This document shows, piece by piece, positions 49,801 to 55,911 of a DNA stretch of 64,000 nucleotides. The stretch lies in NCBI RefSeq assembly GCF_000315795.1, contig NZ_ANHY01000011.1:114222-178221 (forward strand), in the 5' to 3' direction. Made by a program: the position numbers and the translations under genes. The stretch's first letter is position 1. Every line of letters begins with the position of its first letter. The DNA is from Caenispirillum salinarum AK4. GTDB lineage: Bacteria > Pseudomonadota > Alphaproteobacteria > Rhodospirillales > Rhodospirillaceae. A model generated the notes under the pieces. That model was not told the DNA's origin, made no database searches, and saw only the letters and a program-made list of their open reading frames with translations.

Positions 49801-52769
49801 ATGCCCGCGCGCGGTCGCTGGCGGCGGTGCTGCGGGCGCGGGGCGTGGGCCGCGAGACCCGCGTTGGCCTGCTGCTCGACCGTTGCCCAGAGATGCCCGC
49901 CGCCCTGCTGGCGGTGCTCATGGCCGGCGGTGCCTATGTGCCGCTGGACCCGGCCTACCCCGCCGATCGGCTGGCCTACATGGTCGCCGACAGCGGCGCA
50001 GCGCTGGTGCTGACGCGCGAGGGTCTGGCCGACAAGGTGCCCGAGGGGGCGGAGGCCCTGAGCGTCGACACGGCCCTTGATCCCGCGCCCAACGCCGCCC
50101 TGCCGGCGGTGGCGGCGGAGGATCTGGCCTATGTGATCTATACCTCGGGCTCCACCGGGCGGCCCAAGGGTGTGGCCGTGCCGCACGGCGGGCTGGCGCA
50201 TTACCTGGATTGGGCGGTCGCGTACTACCGCATCGCCGAGGGCAACGGCGCGCCGCTGTCGTCGTCGCTGTCGTTTGACGCCACCATCACCGCGCTGCTC
50301 GGGCCGCTGGCCGCCGGGCGGCCGGTGACGCTGGTGCCGCCGGGGGACGAGATCGAGGGACTGGCCGCCCTGCTGGCCGACCGCCCGCGCTTCAGCCTGC
50401 TCAAGATCACGCCGGCTCACCTGGACGTGCTCACCCGCCTGTTGCCGCGCGACCGCCTGGCCGACGCCGCGAACGTCCTGGTCATCGGCGGCGAGGCCCT
50501 GACGGCCGCCACCTGCGCGCCCTGGCTGGGGGCAGCGCCCGCCGTGCGGCTGGTCAACGAATACGGCCCGACGGAAACCGTCGTCGGCTGCTGCATCCAC
50601 GAAGCGCGGGCGGAGGACGGCCCCGCCATACCCATTGGCCGGCCCATCGCCCGGACGACGCTCCGCGTGCTCGACGCCCGCCTGCGGCCGGTGCCCATCG
50701 GCGCGGCCGGCGAGCTGTTCATCGGCGGATCGGGCGTGGCGCGCGGATACCTGGGGCGCGCCGACCTGACGGCGGAACGCTTCATCGCCGACCCGCATGG
50801 GCCCGCCGGCGCGCGGCTCTACCGCACCGGAGACCTCTGCCGCATGCGCCCCGACGGGGTGCTGGAATACCTGGGCCGCACCGACCATCAGGTGAAGGTG
50901 CGCGGCTTCCGCATCGAGCTGGGCGAGATCGAGGCCGCCCTGCGCGCCCTGCCCGGCGTGGCGGATGCCGCCTGCCTGGCGCAGGACGACCCGGCCGGCG
51001 ACGGCAAGCGGCTGGTGGCCTGGGTCACCGGCGGTGCGGACCCTCTCGCCCTGCGGCAGGGGCTGGCGAAGGTGCTGCCGGCGCACATGATCCCGGCCGT
51101 CTTCGTGCCCATGGAGGCCCTGCCGCTCACCACCAACGGCAAGGTCGACCGCAGCGCCCTGCCCGCCCCCGAGGCCCCGGCGTCCGCAGCCTCGGAAGCG
51201 CCGGCCGACGAGACCGAGGCGACGCTGGCCGGCCTGTGGGCGGAGGTGCTGGGCGTGCCCGCCGTGGGCCGGTCGGACGGTTTCCACGCGCTCGGCGGCC
51301 ATTCGCTGAAGGCCGTGCAGCTGGCGTCGCGCATCCGTGCGGCCTTCGGCGTCGCCATGCCGCTGAAGGAGCTTCTCGCCCGCGCCACGGTGGCCGAGCA
51401 GGCGGCGTGGCTGAAGGCCGCCGCGCCCGCCTCCGCCGACGCAGGCCTGCCCGCCGCGCCGCCGGCGGAGCACTATCCGCTCTCCCACGCCCAGCGGCGG
51501 CTGTGGCTGGTGGGCGAGATGGAAGGACCCTCGGCGCGTTACACCATGCCCGGCGCCTACCTCTTCGCGCCGGGCACGGACACGACCCGCCTGCGGTTGG
51601 CGCTGAAGGCGCTGTTCGAGCGGCACGCGGCCCTGCGCACCCGCTTCATCCGGGCGGATGGGGAGCCACGCCAGATCGTCGAGCCCGACGCCCCGCCCAT
51701 TCCCGAAGCCATTCCGGCGACGGAGGACGAGGCCCGCGCGCAAGCCGCCCGCATGGCCGCCGAGCCCTTCGACCTGGCCCGCGACCGGCTGACGCGCGTG
51801 CGCCTCTTCGCCCTGCCCGACGGGCGGGTTCTGCTGGCCTTCATGCTGCATCACATCCTGGGCGACGGCTGGTCCATGCAGGTGCTGCACGAGGACCTGG
51901 AAGCCCTCTACGCCGGCCGCCCCCTGCCGCCGCTCGCCCGCGCCTATACCGACTACGCGGTGTGGGAGAGCGCCCACGGCTACGCGGCCGATGAACGCTG
52001 GTGGCTGGAGCGCCTGGGCACCGCGCCGGGGCTGGTCCGCCTGCCCTTCGACTTCCCCGAAACCGACGACTCCGCCATCGCCGGCGGGGTGGAGTCGGTG
52101 CTGCTGCCGCCCGAGGCCTCGGCGCTGCTGCGCAAGGCGGCGGCGGATCGGGGGATGACGGTCTCGACCGTCGTTCTGGGCGTCTTCCTGGTGTTCCTCA
52201 ACCGCCTGACGGAGCAGGAGGACTTAGCCGTCGCCATGTCGGTCGCCAACCGCCCGCTGCCGGAGCTGGAGCCCATGGTGGGCTTCTTCGTCAACGCCAT
52301 GGTCCTGCGCATGACCGTGGACCCCGACGGCGACTTCAACACCCTGCTGAGTGCCCTGGACGCCGAGGTGACGGCGGCGCTGGACCATCAGTCCTACCCC
52401 TTCGACATGCTGGTGGAGCGCCTGAACCCGCCCCGGCGCGGCGGGCGGCAACCGTTGTTCAACGTCAACTACGCCTATCAGGCCTTCGCCGACATGCGCA
52501 TCCGCGACGACGGCACCGCGCCCGCCGCCTCGGCCATGACCGGCGAACTGGCGCTGGAGGCGACCACGGCCAAGTTCGACCTGACGCTGTTCGTGGTGGA
52601 CACGGCCGGGCCGGCGGGGGACCAGCTCCAACTCTCGTTCGAATACGCCGCCGACCTGTTCCGCCGCGACACCATCGCCGGCTGGCTGGGCGGCCTGGGC
52701 GGCTTCTGCGAGGCCGTGGCGCAAGGGCTGAACGAGGACGCGGCGCGGGAGGCCGAACCGGCGCAGTAG
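43887..52769 (+). CDS. NRPS: C-A-PCP-E-C-A-PCP-C, ends in an unpaired C domain
   Basis: 2960 aa. The N-terminus (residues 10-28, 'ADKRALLAEKLKRRKAE') is a basic helix that could dock to the acidic tail of protein 5. Domains: C 32-450 ('HHIAGDG' at 158); A with 'TSGSTG' at ~632, code D-L-F-N-N-A-L-T-Y (Ala); PCP Ser1017 in 'GGDSI'; epimerisation domain 1067-1490 with 'HHLVVDAVSW' at ~1186 and 'EGHGRD' at ~1300, so D-Ala is expected; C 1486-1900 of the D-acceptor type ('LTPMQAGMAYE', 'HHVILDG'); A with 'TSGSTG' at ~2086, code D-A-T-K-V-G-E-V-G (closest to Asn codes); PCP Ser2473; a last C 2528-2950 with 'HHILGDG'. The last C has no A in cis. The natural partner is the A domain at the start of protein 3 (21604), which lacks a C. 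The gene ends 32 nt before the esterase gene. Confidence 0.92.
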   Translation: MSDATPAPATAADKRALLAEKLKRRKAEGKRVPLSFAQERLWVLDRLEGEAATYNMPAVLDLRGDLDTAALAAALTEITRRHEVLRGRFKSVDGEARHVILPPSDVAVPVTDAADEAEAEALARAEAAAPFDLDRDPPLRARLLRLAADRHWLMVTLHHIAGDGWSTGVLVHELSALYTAFREGRESPLPPLALQYADAARWQREWLSGETLAGEVDWWRKTLDGAPSLTALPTDHPRPAVQSFKGSALPLAIPAEVRAGVEALAKAEGATPFMVLLAAWAAVLARYGAAEEVCVGTPVAGRPRAELEPLIGCFVNTLVLRCPGGAAADFRAHLKAVKALALDAFAHQDLPFEKLVDALDLERTLSHSPLFQVMFVLQNTPRKALDLPGLTLEPRAFDTGTAKFDLTLALAEDPDTGGYAGSLEYATDLFTAETAARLAFHVVTLLTAAVAAPDTPVARLPLMPDAERALVVEGWNQTAAPWPRDKTLADLLAEAAARVPRAEAVVSDHGTLTYDALHRRAAQLAHRLRALGVAEETRVGVSLPRTPDLIVALLAIHMAGGAYVPLDPAYPAGRVALMLEDSAAPVVVTTSAVAAGLLKDSPSTLLRLDSEDLSALPDTPPPELARPEGLAYVLYTSGSTGRPKGVAIEHRAAVCFVAWALETFGREKLSAVLGATSICFDLSVFEIFATLAAGGTLYLADDALHLQTLKARDRVRLVNTVPSAVAALLADGGGLPASVEVVNLAGEPLPRSLATALYESGVAEVYDLYGPSEDTTYSTFEMVPREGPVTIGRPLANTRAYVLDALGQPVPVGVPGELYLASDSLARGYHGREDLTAERFLPCPFGAGGRMYRTGDLVRWRGDGRLDYLGRLDHQVKVRGFRIELGEIEEALRAHADVAETVVTAPETASGGRRLVAYVAGPAVPDAAALRAHLARTLPDHMIPGVFVTLPRLPQTPNGKVDRKALPEPDAEAPAQGAGHVAPRTEAEQALAAIWAEVLDRPAVGVTDNFFELGGDSIVSLRIVAKARTAGLTLTPRQVFQHQTIAELAAAASTNAAPEATRAAAAGTVPGTPIQRWLLDRPGPLGHFNQSVLLSLPPKTDPAHLGRLLARLVEHHEALRLGFRKTAEGWAQTHHPAPATVDVRVAETDDIPAEAARAKVFENLDAPPLLRAVWFPRSGRLLLTIHHLVVDAVSWRVLLEDFATLLTGGTLPPRTASFQAWATALTAVDASAELPYWTQALEAVAPLPLEGPAEGPTVVTEAALEDALPPAVRVPDLLLAALGRVLGRRLSRTAVTVAVEGHGRDAAPAEALDVSRTVGWFTSLYPLRLPADPAAAPVDALKAVAQAARTVPGAGAGFGLLRERVTGREPDVLVNYLGRLDGALPPGAPFALADEDHGPDRASAMHRPHALELDAAVADGALRLRFTHQPSALSVATVEALAAEVVAELRALAEAATGADLTIPADLPLAGLDQLMLDALTARFGPLADAWPLTPMQAGMAYETALAETGGVYVQQSVLTLSNLDPAAFRRAWEALVDRHPILRGAVVTDGVPRPLMVVPRGAALPWREEDWRTRSAAEQARALDQLQAADRAAGFDLARPPLIRCVLARLADDRWAFLVSRHHVILDGWSLPILLAEVGADYAALRAGRPTAPAPATSFRDHAARLAARDPAADETFWRDALTGLPSPTPLPWAEPAGGRGAGESVLRLSPASSAALAALARWLRVTPSVLVQGAWALLLARHAGTDEAVYGLTVSGRPADLPGVDRMVGLFINTLPLRVAVDEDTTLAAWLTALRDAAQAAEEHGQVALADLQAWAGHPGRALFESAVVFENYPDATAADTDDGLRVESATTAEETSLPLTLAVVPGEAMALHLSWRRDRFDAATADRLLAQMDTLLTAFAAADGSEPLAALPLMPDVECSALDTWAKGAEAPVPAATVLEMIGRWTADTPDAPAVRWWDGGALSFAELDARARSLAAVLRARGVGRETRVGLLLDRCPEMPAALLAVLMAGGAYVPLDPAYPADRLAYMVADSGAALVLTREGLADKVPEGAEALSVDTALDPAPNAALPAVAAEDLAYVIYTSGSTGRPKGVAVPHGGLAHYLDWAVAYYRIAEGNGAPLSSSLSFDATITALLGPLAAGRPVTLVPPGDEIEGLAALLADRPRFSLLKITPAHLDVLTRLLPRDRLADAANVLVIGGEALTAATCAPWLGAAPAVRLVNEYGPTETVVGCCIHEARAEDGPAIPIGRPIARTTLRVLDARLRPVPIGAAGELFIGGSGVARGYLGRADLTAERFIADPHGPAGARLYRTGDLCRMRPDGVLEYLGRTDHQVKVRGFRIELGEIEAALRALPGVADAACLAQDDPAGDGKRLVAWVTGGADPLALRQGLAKVLPAHMIPAVFVPMEALPLTTNGKVDRSALPAPEAPASAASEAPADETEATLAGLWAEVLGVPAVGRSDGFHALGGHSLKAVQLASRIRAAFGVAMPLKELLARATVAEQAAWLKAAAPASADAGLPAAPPAEHYPLSHAQRRLWLVGEMEGPSARYTMPGAYLFAPGTDTTRLRLALKALFERHAALRTRFIRADGEPRQIVEPDAPPIPEAIPATEDEARAQAARMAAEPFDLARDRLTRVRLFALPDGRVLLAFMLHHILGDGWSMQVLHEDLEALYAGRPLPPLARAYTDYAVWESAHGYAADERWWLERLGTAPGLVRLPFDFPETDDSAIAGGVESVLLPPEASALLRKAAADRGMTVSTVVLGVFLVFLNRLTEQEDLAVAMSVANRPLPELEPMVGFFVNAMVLRMTVDPDGDFNTLLSALDAEVTAALDHQSYPFDMLVERLNPPRRGGRQPLFNVNYAYQAFADMRIRDDGTAPAASAMTGELALEATTAKFDLTLFVVDTAGPAGDQLQLSFEYAADLFRRDTIAGWLGGLGGFCEAVAQGLNEDAAREAEPAQ

Positions 52770-52801
52770 AGCCCGGCGGCCGCCCCGCGCGTTCCCTGCG
52801 T

Positions 52802-53620
52802 ATGCGTATGACGGCCGCCGCCCTGCTGCTTCTTCTGCTCCCTTCGCTTGCGCAAGGGGCGTCGGAGGGCTGCGGTCAGGCGCCGCCGTCCGCGCCGCCG
52901 GAGACGGTGGAGGCGGCCGGGGAAACGCGCGAGGTTCTGGTGGCGGTGCCGGACGACTACGACCCCGCCACGCCGCATCGGCTGGTGTTCGGCTTCCACG
53001 GCCGCACCAACCCGGCGGAGCGCGTGCGCCGCTACTACGGCCTGGAAGACGCCATGGCCGAGGGCGCGCCGACCATCTTCGTCTATCCCACCGCCAAGCG
53101 GCAGGACGACGGCACCTTCATCTGGCGGGTGCCGGAAGACCTGGATCTGTTCGACGCGGTGGTGGAGGACTTGAGCGCGGATTACTGCATCGACCGGGCG
53201 CGCCTCTTCGCCGTCGGCCACTCGCTGGGGGCGAGCTTCGTCAACACGCTCGGCTGCCTGCGGGGGGACGCGCTTCGGGGCATCGCCAGCGTCGCCGGCG
53301 GCATCCATGCACGGGCGGAGGACTGCGAGGGCGACGTGGCCGCCCTTCTGCTGCACAACCGGGGCGATCGGCTGGTGGACGTCGACCGCGGCCGCCGCGC
53401 CCGCGACGTGCTGGTGGAGGCCAACGGACTGGACCCGGCCCCGGCCGGCTTCTACCCCCGGCCCTTCGGCTGCTACCGCTACGGCCCGGCGGAGGCCCGT
53501 AATCCCATCGCCTGGTGCCTCTATGCGGAATCGGTCAACCGCCGGGGCCGGTTCTACCCGCACCTCTGGCCCGATGGCGCGGAAGAGGCCATAGCGGCGT
53601 TCTTCAACGTGCTGCCATAG
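52802..53620 (+). CDS. secreted PHB-depolymerase/feruloyl-esterase-like alpha/beta hydrolase
   Basis: 272 aa from ATG 52802 (a second ATG is two codons later). Residues 1-20 are a clear Sec signal peptide ('MTAAALLLLLLPSLAQG'), so the enzyme should act in the periplasm or outside. The fold follows the PHB depolymerase/LpqC esterase family: 'HRLVFGFHGRTNPAE' (oxyanion strand), nucleophile Ser141 in 'GHSLG', Asp candidate in 'HNRGDRLVDVD' and His in 'HLWPDG'. Several Cys residues could form disulfides. Natural substrates in the family include polyhydroxyalkanoate oligomers, feruloylated sugars and other esters. It sits 32 nt after the last synthetase gene, on the same strand and before a strong terminator, so it may be co-transcribed. 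Whether it acts on the lipopeptide (for example opening a lactone, or self-protection) is speculation. Confidence 0.8.
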   Translation: MRMTAAALLLLLLPSLAQGASEGCGQAPPSAPPETVEAAGETREVLVAVPDDYDPATPHRLVFGFHGRTNPAERVRRYYGLEDAMAEGAPTIFVYPTAKRQDDGTFIWRVPEDLDLFDAVVEDLSADYCIDRARLFAVGHSLGASFVNTLGCLRGDALRGIASVAGGIHARAEDCEGDVAALLLHNRGDRLVDVDRGRRARDVLVEANGLDPAPAGFYPRPFGCYRYGPAEARNPIAWCLYAESVNRRGRFYPHLWPDGAEEAIAAFFNVLP

Positions 53621-53621
53621 A

Positions 53622-53654
53622 AAAGGCCCGCCGACGGCTGGTCGGCGGGCCTTT
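53622..53654. terminator. bidirectional Rho-independent terminator between esterase and peroxiredoxin
   Basis: A perfect 14-bp stem (53622-53635 with 53641-53654, arm AAAGGCCCGCCGAC) encloses a 5-nt loop, flanked by A-rich and T-rich ends. It begins 2 nt after the esterase stop and lies 21 nt from the stop of the convergent peroxiredoxin gene, so it can end transcripts from both sides, including the long synthase operon. Confidence 0.9.
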
Positions 53655-53674
53655 CAGGGAAGACGCGGCGCGTA

Positions 53675-54208
53675 TTACGCGGCCTTGCTCTTCTCGCCCT
53701 TCAGCCAGTTCAGCATGGTGTCGGCATCGGACACCTCGAACGGGTCGGTGGGGCAGTTGTCGTCGAAGCCGGGCTCGACGAACATCTTCTTGATGTCGCC
53801 GTCCTCGATATAGGCGGAATAGCGCCAGCTGCGCATGCCGAAGCCCAGGTTCGACTTGTCGACCAGCATGCCCATCTTGCGCGTGAATTCCGCATTGCCG
53901 TCAGGCAGCAGGAAGACGTTCTTCGCGCCCTGCTGCTTGCCCCACTGGAACATCACGAAGGCGTCGTTCACCGACAGGCAGACGACCGCGTCGACGCCCT
54001 GCGCCTTGAAGTCCTCGAACAGCTCCTCGTAGCGCGGCAGGTGGCTGGTCGAGCAGGTGGGCGTGAAAGCGCCCGGCAGCGAGAACAGCACGACATTCTT
54101 GCCGCCGAACAGCTCGTTGCTGGTCAGGTCCTTCCACTCGAACGGATTCGGGCCGCCGAGTTCTTCGTTGCGGACGCGGGTCTTGAAGGTGACGTTGGGA
54201 ACACGCAT
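53675..54208 (-). CDS. Prx5-type peroxiredoxin
   Basis: 177 aa. Thiol peroxidase of the Prx5/type II peroxiredoxin class, which reduces H2O2, alkyl hydroperoxides or peroxynitrite with electrons from glutathione/glutaredoxin or thioredoxin. The peroxidatic Cys52 lies in the diagnostic '[14 protein letters not shown]', followed by '[15 protein letters not shown]' and '[15 protein letters not shown]', all typical. There is no fused glutaredoxin domain, which some bacterial relatives carry. AAGGAG lies about 9 nt before the ATG on the minus strand. It is transcribed toward the synthase operon and ends at the shared terminator. It is a housekeeping-type enzyme; no link to the pathway is evident. 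Confidence 0.93.
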   Translation of the reverse strand: MRVPNVTFKTRVRNEELGGPNPFEWKDLTSNELFGGKNVVLFSLPGAFTPTCSTSHLPRYEELFEDFKAQGVDAVVCLSVNDAFVMFQWGKQQGAKNVFLLPDGNAEFTRKMGMLVDKSNLGFGMRSWRYSAYIEDGDIKKMFVEPGFDDNCPTDPFEVSDADTMLNWLKGEKSKAA

Positions 54209-54313
54209 GGATGTTGGCTCCTTGATGGTCGCGGTATGTGTTCACGCAGGACCGCACCGTCTCGGCGCCGCCCCCTCTCTTGCTGCACAAAGAATGGGGG
54301 CTTGAGCCTTACG

Positions 54314-54344
54314 GATCAAATCATCTTTCTGCCTGTTTTTGATC
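54314..54344. promoter_or_regulatory. short inverted repeat between peroxiredoxin and GlcG-like genes
   Basis: GATCAAA (54314-54320) and TTTGATC (54338-54344) form a perfect 7-nt inverted repeat with a 17-nt, AT-richer spacer in the 251-bp divergent intergenic region. The spacing would suit a two-site operator or promoter element, but no family of regulator is evident and a 7-nt repeat can arise by chance. Confidence 0.25.
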
Positions 54345-54459
54345 GGGCGTTTCGATCGTTTTTCCGGGGCAGGCTTGCGACGCGGCGGCGGCGACCGTAG
54401 ATGCACCGGCACCGGCATGGCATCCTCGCCAGCCGAACCAGACGAAACCAGGAGGAAAC

Positions 54460-54900
54460 ATGTTCGCCCATTCCATTTCCCTCGCCGTGGCGGAAAAGAT
54501 CGTCGACGAGGTCCTGCGCCAGGGGCGGGAGCGCGGGTTTCAGCCGCTGACGGTCGTCGTCCTTGATGACGGCGGGCACATCAAGGCGCTCAAGCGCGAC
54601 GACGGTGCCAGCATCATGCGCCCCGAAATCTGCATGGGCAAGGCCTGGGGAGCGCTGGCCCTGGGCTTCGGCGGGCGCGAATTGGCGCGCCGGGCCGACA
54701 AGATGAGCATGTTCATGAACGCCGCCTCGGATCTTGCGGGCGGCAAGATGGTGCCGGTGCCCGGCGGCATCCTCATCAAGGACGGCAAGGGCACCATCGT
54801 CGGGGCCGTCGGCATCACTGGGGACACCTCGGACAACGACGAGATTTGCGGCGTGGAGGCGGTCAAGGCGGTCGGCCTGACCCCCGACGTCGGCGACTGA
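54460..54900 (+). CDS. GlcG/HbpS-like heme-binding family protein (DUF336)
   Basis: 146 aa with an excellent ribosome binding site (AGGAGG, 3 nt before the ATG). The pattern fits the GlcG/HbpS family (PF03928): 'PLTVVVLDDGGHIKALKRDDGASIMRPEICMGKAWGALALG', then 'VPVPGGILIKDGKGTIVGAVGITGDTSDNDE' near the end, where the last motif caps the family fold. Family members include secreted heme-binding HbpS of Streptomyces, GlcG of glycolate operons and corrinoid adenosyltransferase-like relatives; many have no known function. No signal peptide is seen, so it is probably cytoplasmic. It is transcribed alone, ends at a strong hairpin terminator and converges with the MarR gene. Function should be called unknown beyond the family. 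Confidence 0.85.
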   Translation: MFAHSISLAVAEKIVDEVLRQGRERGFQPLTVVVLDDGGHIKALKRDDGASIMRPEICMGKAWGALALGFGGRELARRADKMSMFMNAASDLAGGKMVPVPGGILIKDGKGTIVGAVGITGDTSDNDEICGVEAVKAVGLTPDVGD

Positions 54901-54910
54901 CTCGACGAAA

Positions 54911-54941
54911 TGGCGGCGGACCCGATCGGGCTCCGCCGCCA
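54911..54941 (+). terminator. terminator after the GlcG-like gene
   Basis: A strong hairpin with arm TGGCGGCGGA (54911-54920) pairing with TCCGCCGCCA (54932-54941); the middle CCCGATCGGG also folds on itself, with one bulged C. It starts 11 nt after the stop codon; a TTTTT run follows 12 nt downstream. It can also stop read-through from the convergent marR gene. Confidence 0.75.
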
Positions 54942-55044
54942 CTCCCATCGTGATTTTTCATCCGCCGGCCACGCGACACCCCGATCCCGCCCACCGGCCT
55001 GGCTTCCGGTGGCGGGGCGGGCGTTTGGCGTGGCCTGGGCCGTG

Positions 55045-55512
55045 TCAGGCGCTGCGGCTCATGCGGCCGGTTCCACGCTCACCCAACTGGGCAAGGATGG
55101 CCTCCAGGCTGTCGGTCAGCGCCTGGCGCCGTTCCGCCGGCAGGTCGGCGATGGCCTGCTCCAGCGCATGGATCGGGTCGCGGCCGATCAGCGTGCGGCC
55201 CTCCTCCGTCAGGTCGATGCGGCGGCTGCGGCGGTCGCGCGGGTCCACAATCGCCTCCAGGTAGCCCTTCTTGACCAGCGCCGCCACCGTGCGCGAGGCC
55301 GGCGGCAGCGTGGTGCCCTGGTAGTTGGCCAGGCCGCTGACCGTGCGCGCATTGGCGCCGGCCTTGCTGAAGTAGCGCAGCGCCGACCACTGCACCGGAT
55401 GCATCCCGTCGGCGAAACACATGGCCTGGACGATGCGGCTTACCTGTTCCAGAAGCGCAGCGATCCCGGCGGTCTCGGACGAGCGCCCGATATCCTCGCT
55501 CATTGCAGTCAT
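55045..55512 (-). CDS. MarR-family transcriptional regulator
   Basis: 155 aa. Winged-helix repressor of the MarR type: helical N-terminus, then 'MHPVQWSALRYFSKAGANARTVSGLANYQGTTLPPASRTVAALVKKGYLEAIVDPRDRRSRRIDLTEEG', in which the recognition helix lies around 'TTLPPASRTVAALVKKG' and the wing carries 'DPRDRRSRR', the family hallmark. The C-terminal helix is for dimerisation. The ATG at 55512 is used; an internal ATG at 55503 lacks a ribosome binding site. MarR proteins usually bind palindromes in their own promoter and respond to phenolic ligands or oxidants. An inverted-repeat pair lies 50-107 nt upstream of the start and may be its operator. The effector and targets cannot be read from the sequence. 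Confidence 0.88.
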   Translation of the reverse strand: MTAMSEDIGRSSETAGIAALLEQVSRIVQAMCFADGMHPVQWSALRYFSKAGANARTVSGLANYQGTTLPPASRTVAALVKKGYLEAIVDPRDRRSRRIDLTEEGRTLIGRDPIHALEQAIADLPAERRQALTDSLEAILAQLGERGTGRMSRSA

Positions 55513-55561
55513 GAATCTTCAATCTCCACTCGGCCGGCGAGGCCGGCCATTCCATGCCCTC

Positions 55562-55619
55562 CAATAACGTTCATCGCTTGCACGAAACAACGCAGACTTG
55601 ATGCGCCTGAACGTTATTG
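55562..55619. promoter_or_regulatory. inverted-repeat pair upstream of marR, candidate operator
   Basis: CAATAACGTTCA (55562-55573) and its exact reverse complement TGAACGTTATTG (55608-55619) are separated by 34 nt. Each arm contains the self-complementary core AACGTT, so each could be an individual dimer site. They sit in an AT-richer patch directly upstream of the MarR gene, in the gap shared with divergent tamA. A perfect 12-nt repeat in this place is unlikely to be chance. Autoregulation by the adjacent MarR protein is the simplest reading, but it is an inference. Confidence 0.55.
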
Positions 55620-55911
55620 CCAAGCCTACCTTACCCCTCCACCCTGGGAAGTCATAGAAAAAAGTTCGCGGCAGACGCCTACGGAGGCATTTAGATACCT
55701 CACGGCTTGGAATAGCGGAAGAATTCGCCCCCTCAGAGGGTATACGACCGATTATCGCAGGGCAGATGAACCCGTTGGCGCCGTATAGTCGTAGATGAAT
55801 GGGAGCATCCTGCCCCGCGCCGGGGCGCGCCGCTCCGACCACACGGCAAGATTCGCCGCACCACGCCAGGCCGGGCCCACGCCGGGCCCGAAACGATGCC
55901 AGGGAGGACCA
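55620..55911 (+). promoter_or_regulatory. intergenic region upstream of tamA
   Basis: About 290 bases, noticeably AT-richer than the surroundings in 55640-55790, with no convincing gene on either strand. It should hold the tamA-tamB promoter. I could not pick a -35/-10 pair with good spacing. The last 10 bases contain the ribosome binding site GGGAGG (55902-55907) that decides the tamA start. Confidence 0.4.

Noticed and set aside
55519..55842. Minus-strand ORF of 107 codons in the marR-tamA gap
   Set aside because: It overlaps the inverted repeats and promoter region and lacks a ribosome binding site, and its composition is unlike the neighbouring genes. No family resemblance is visible.
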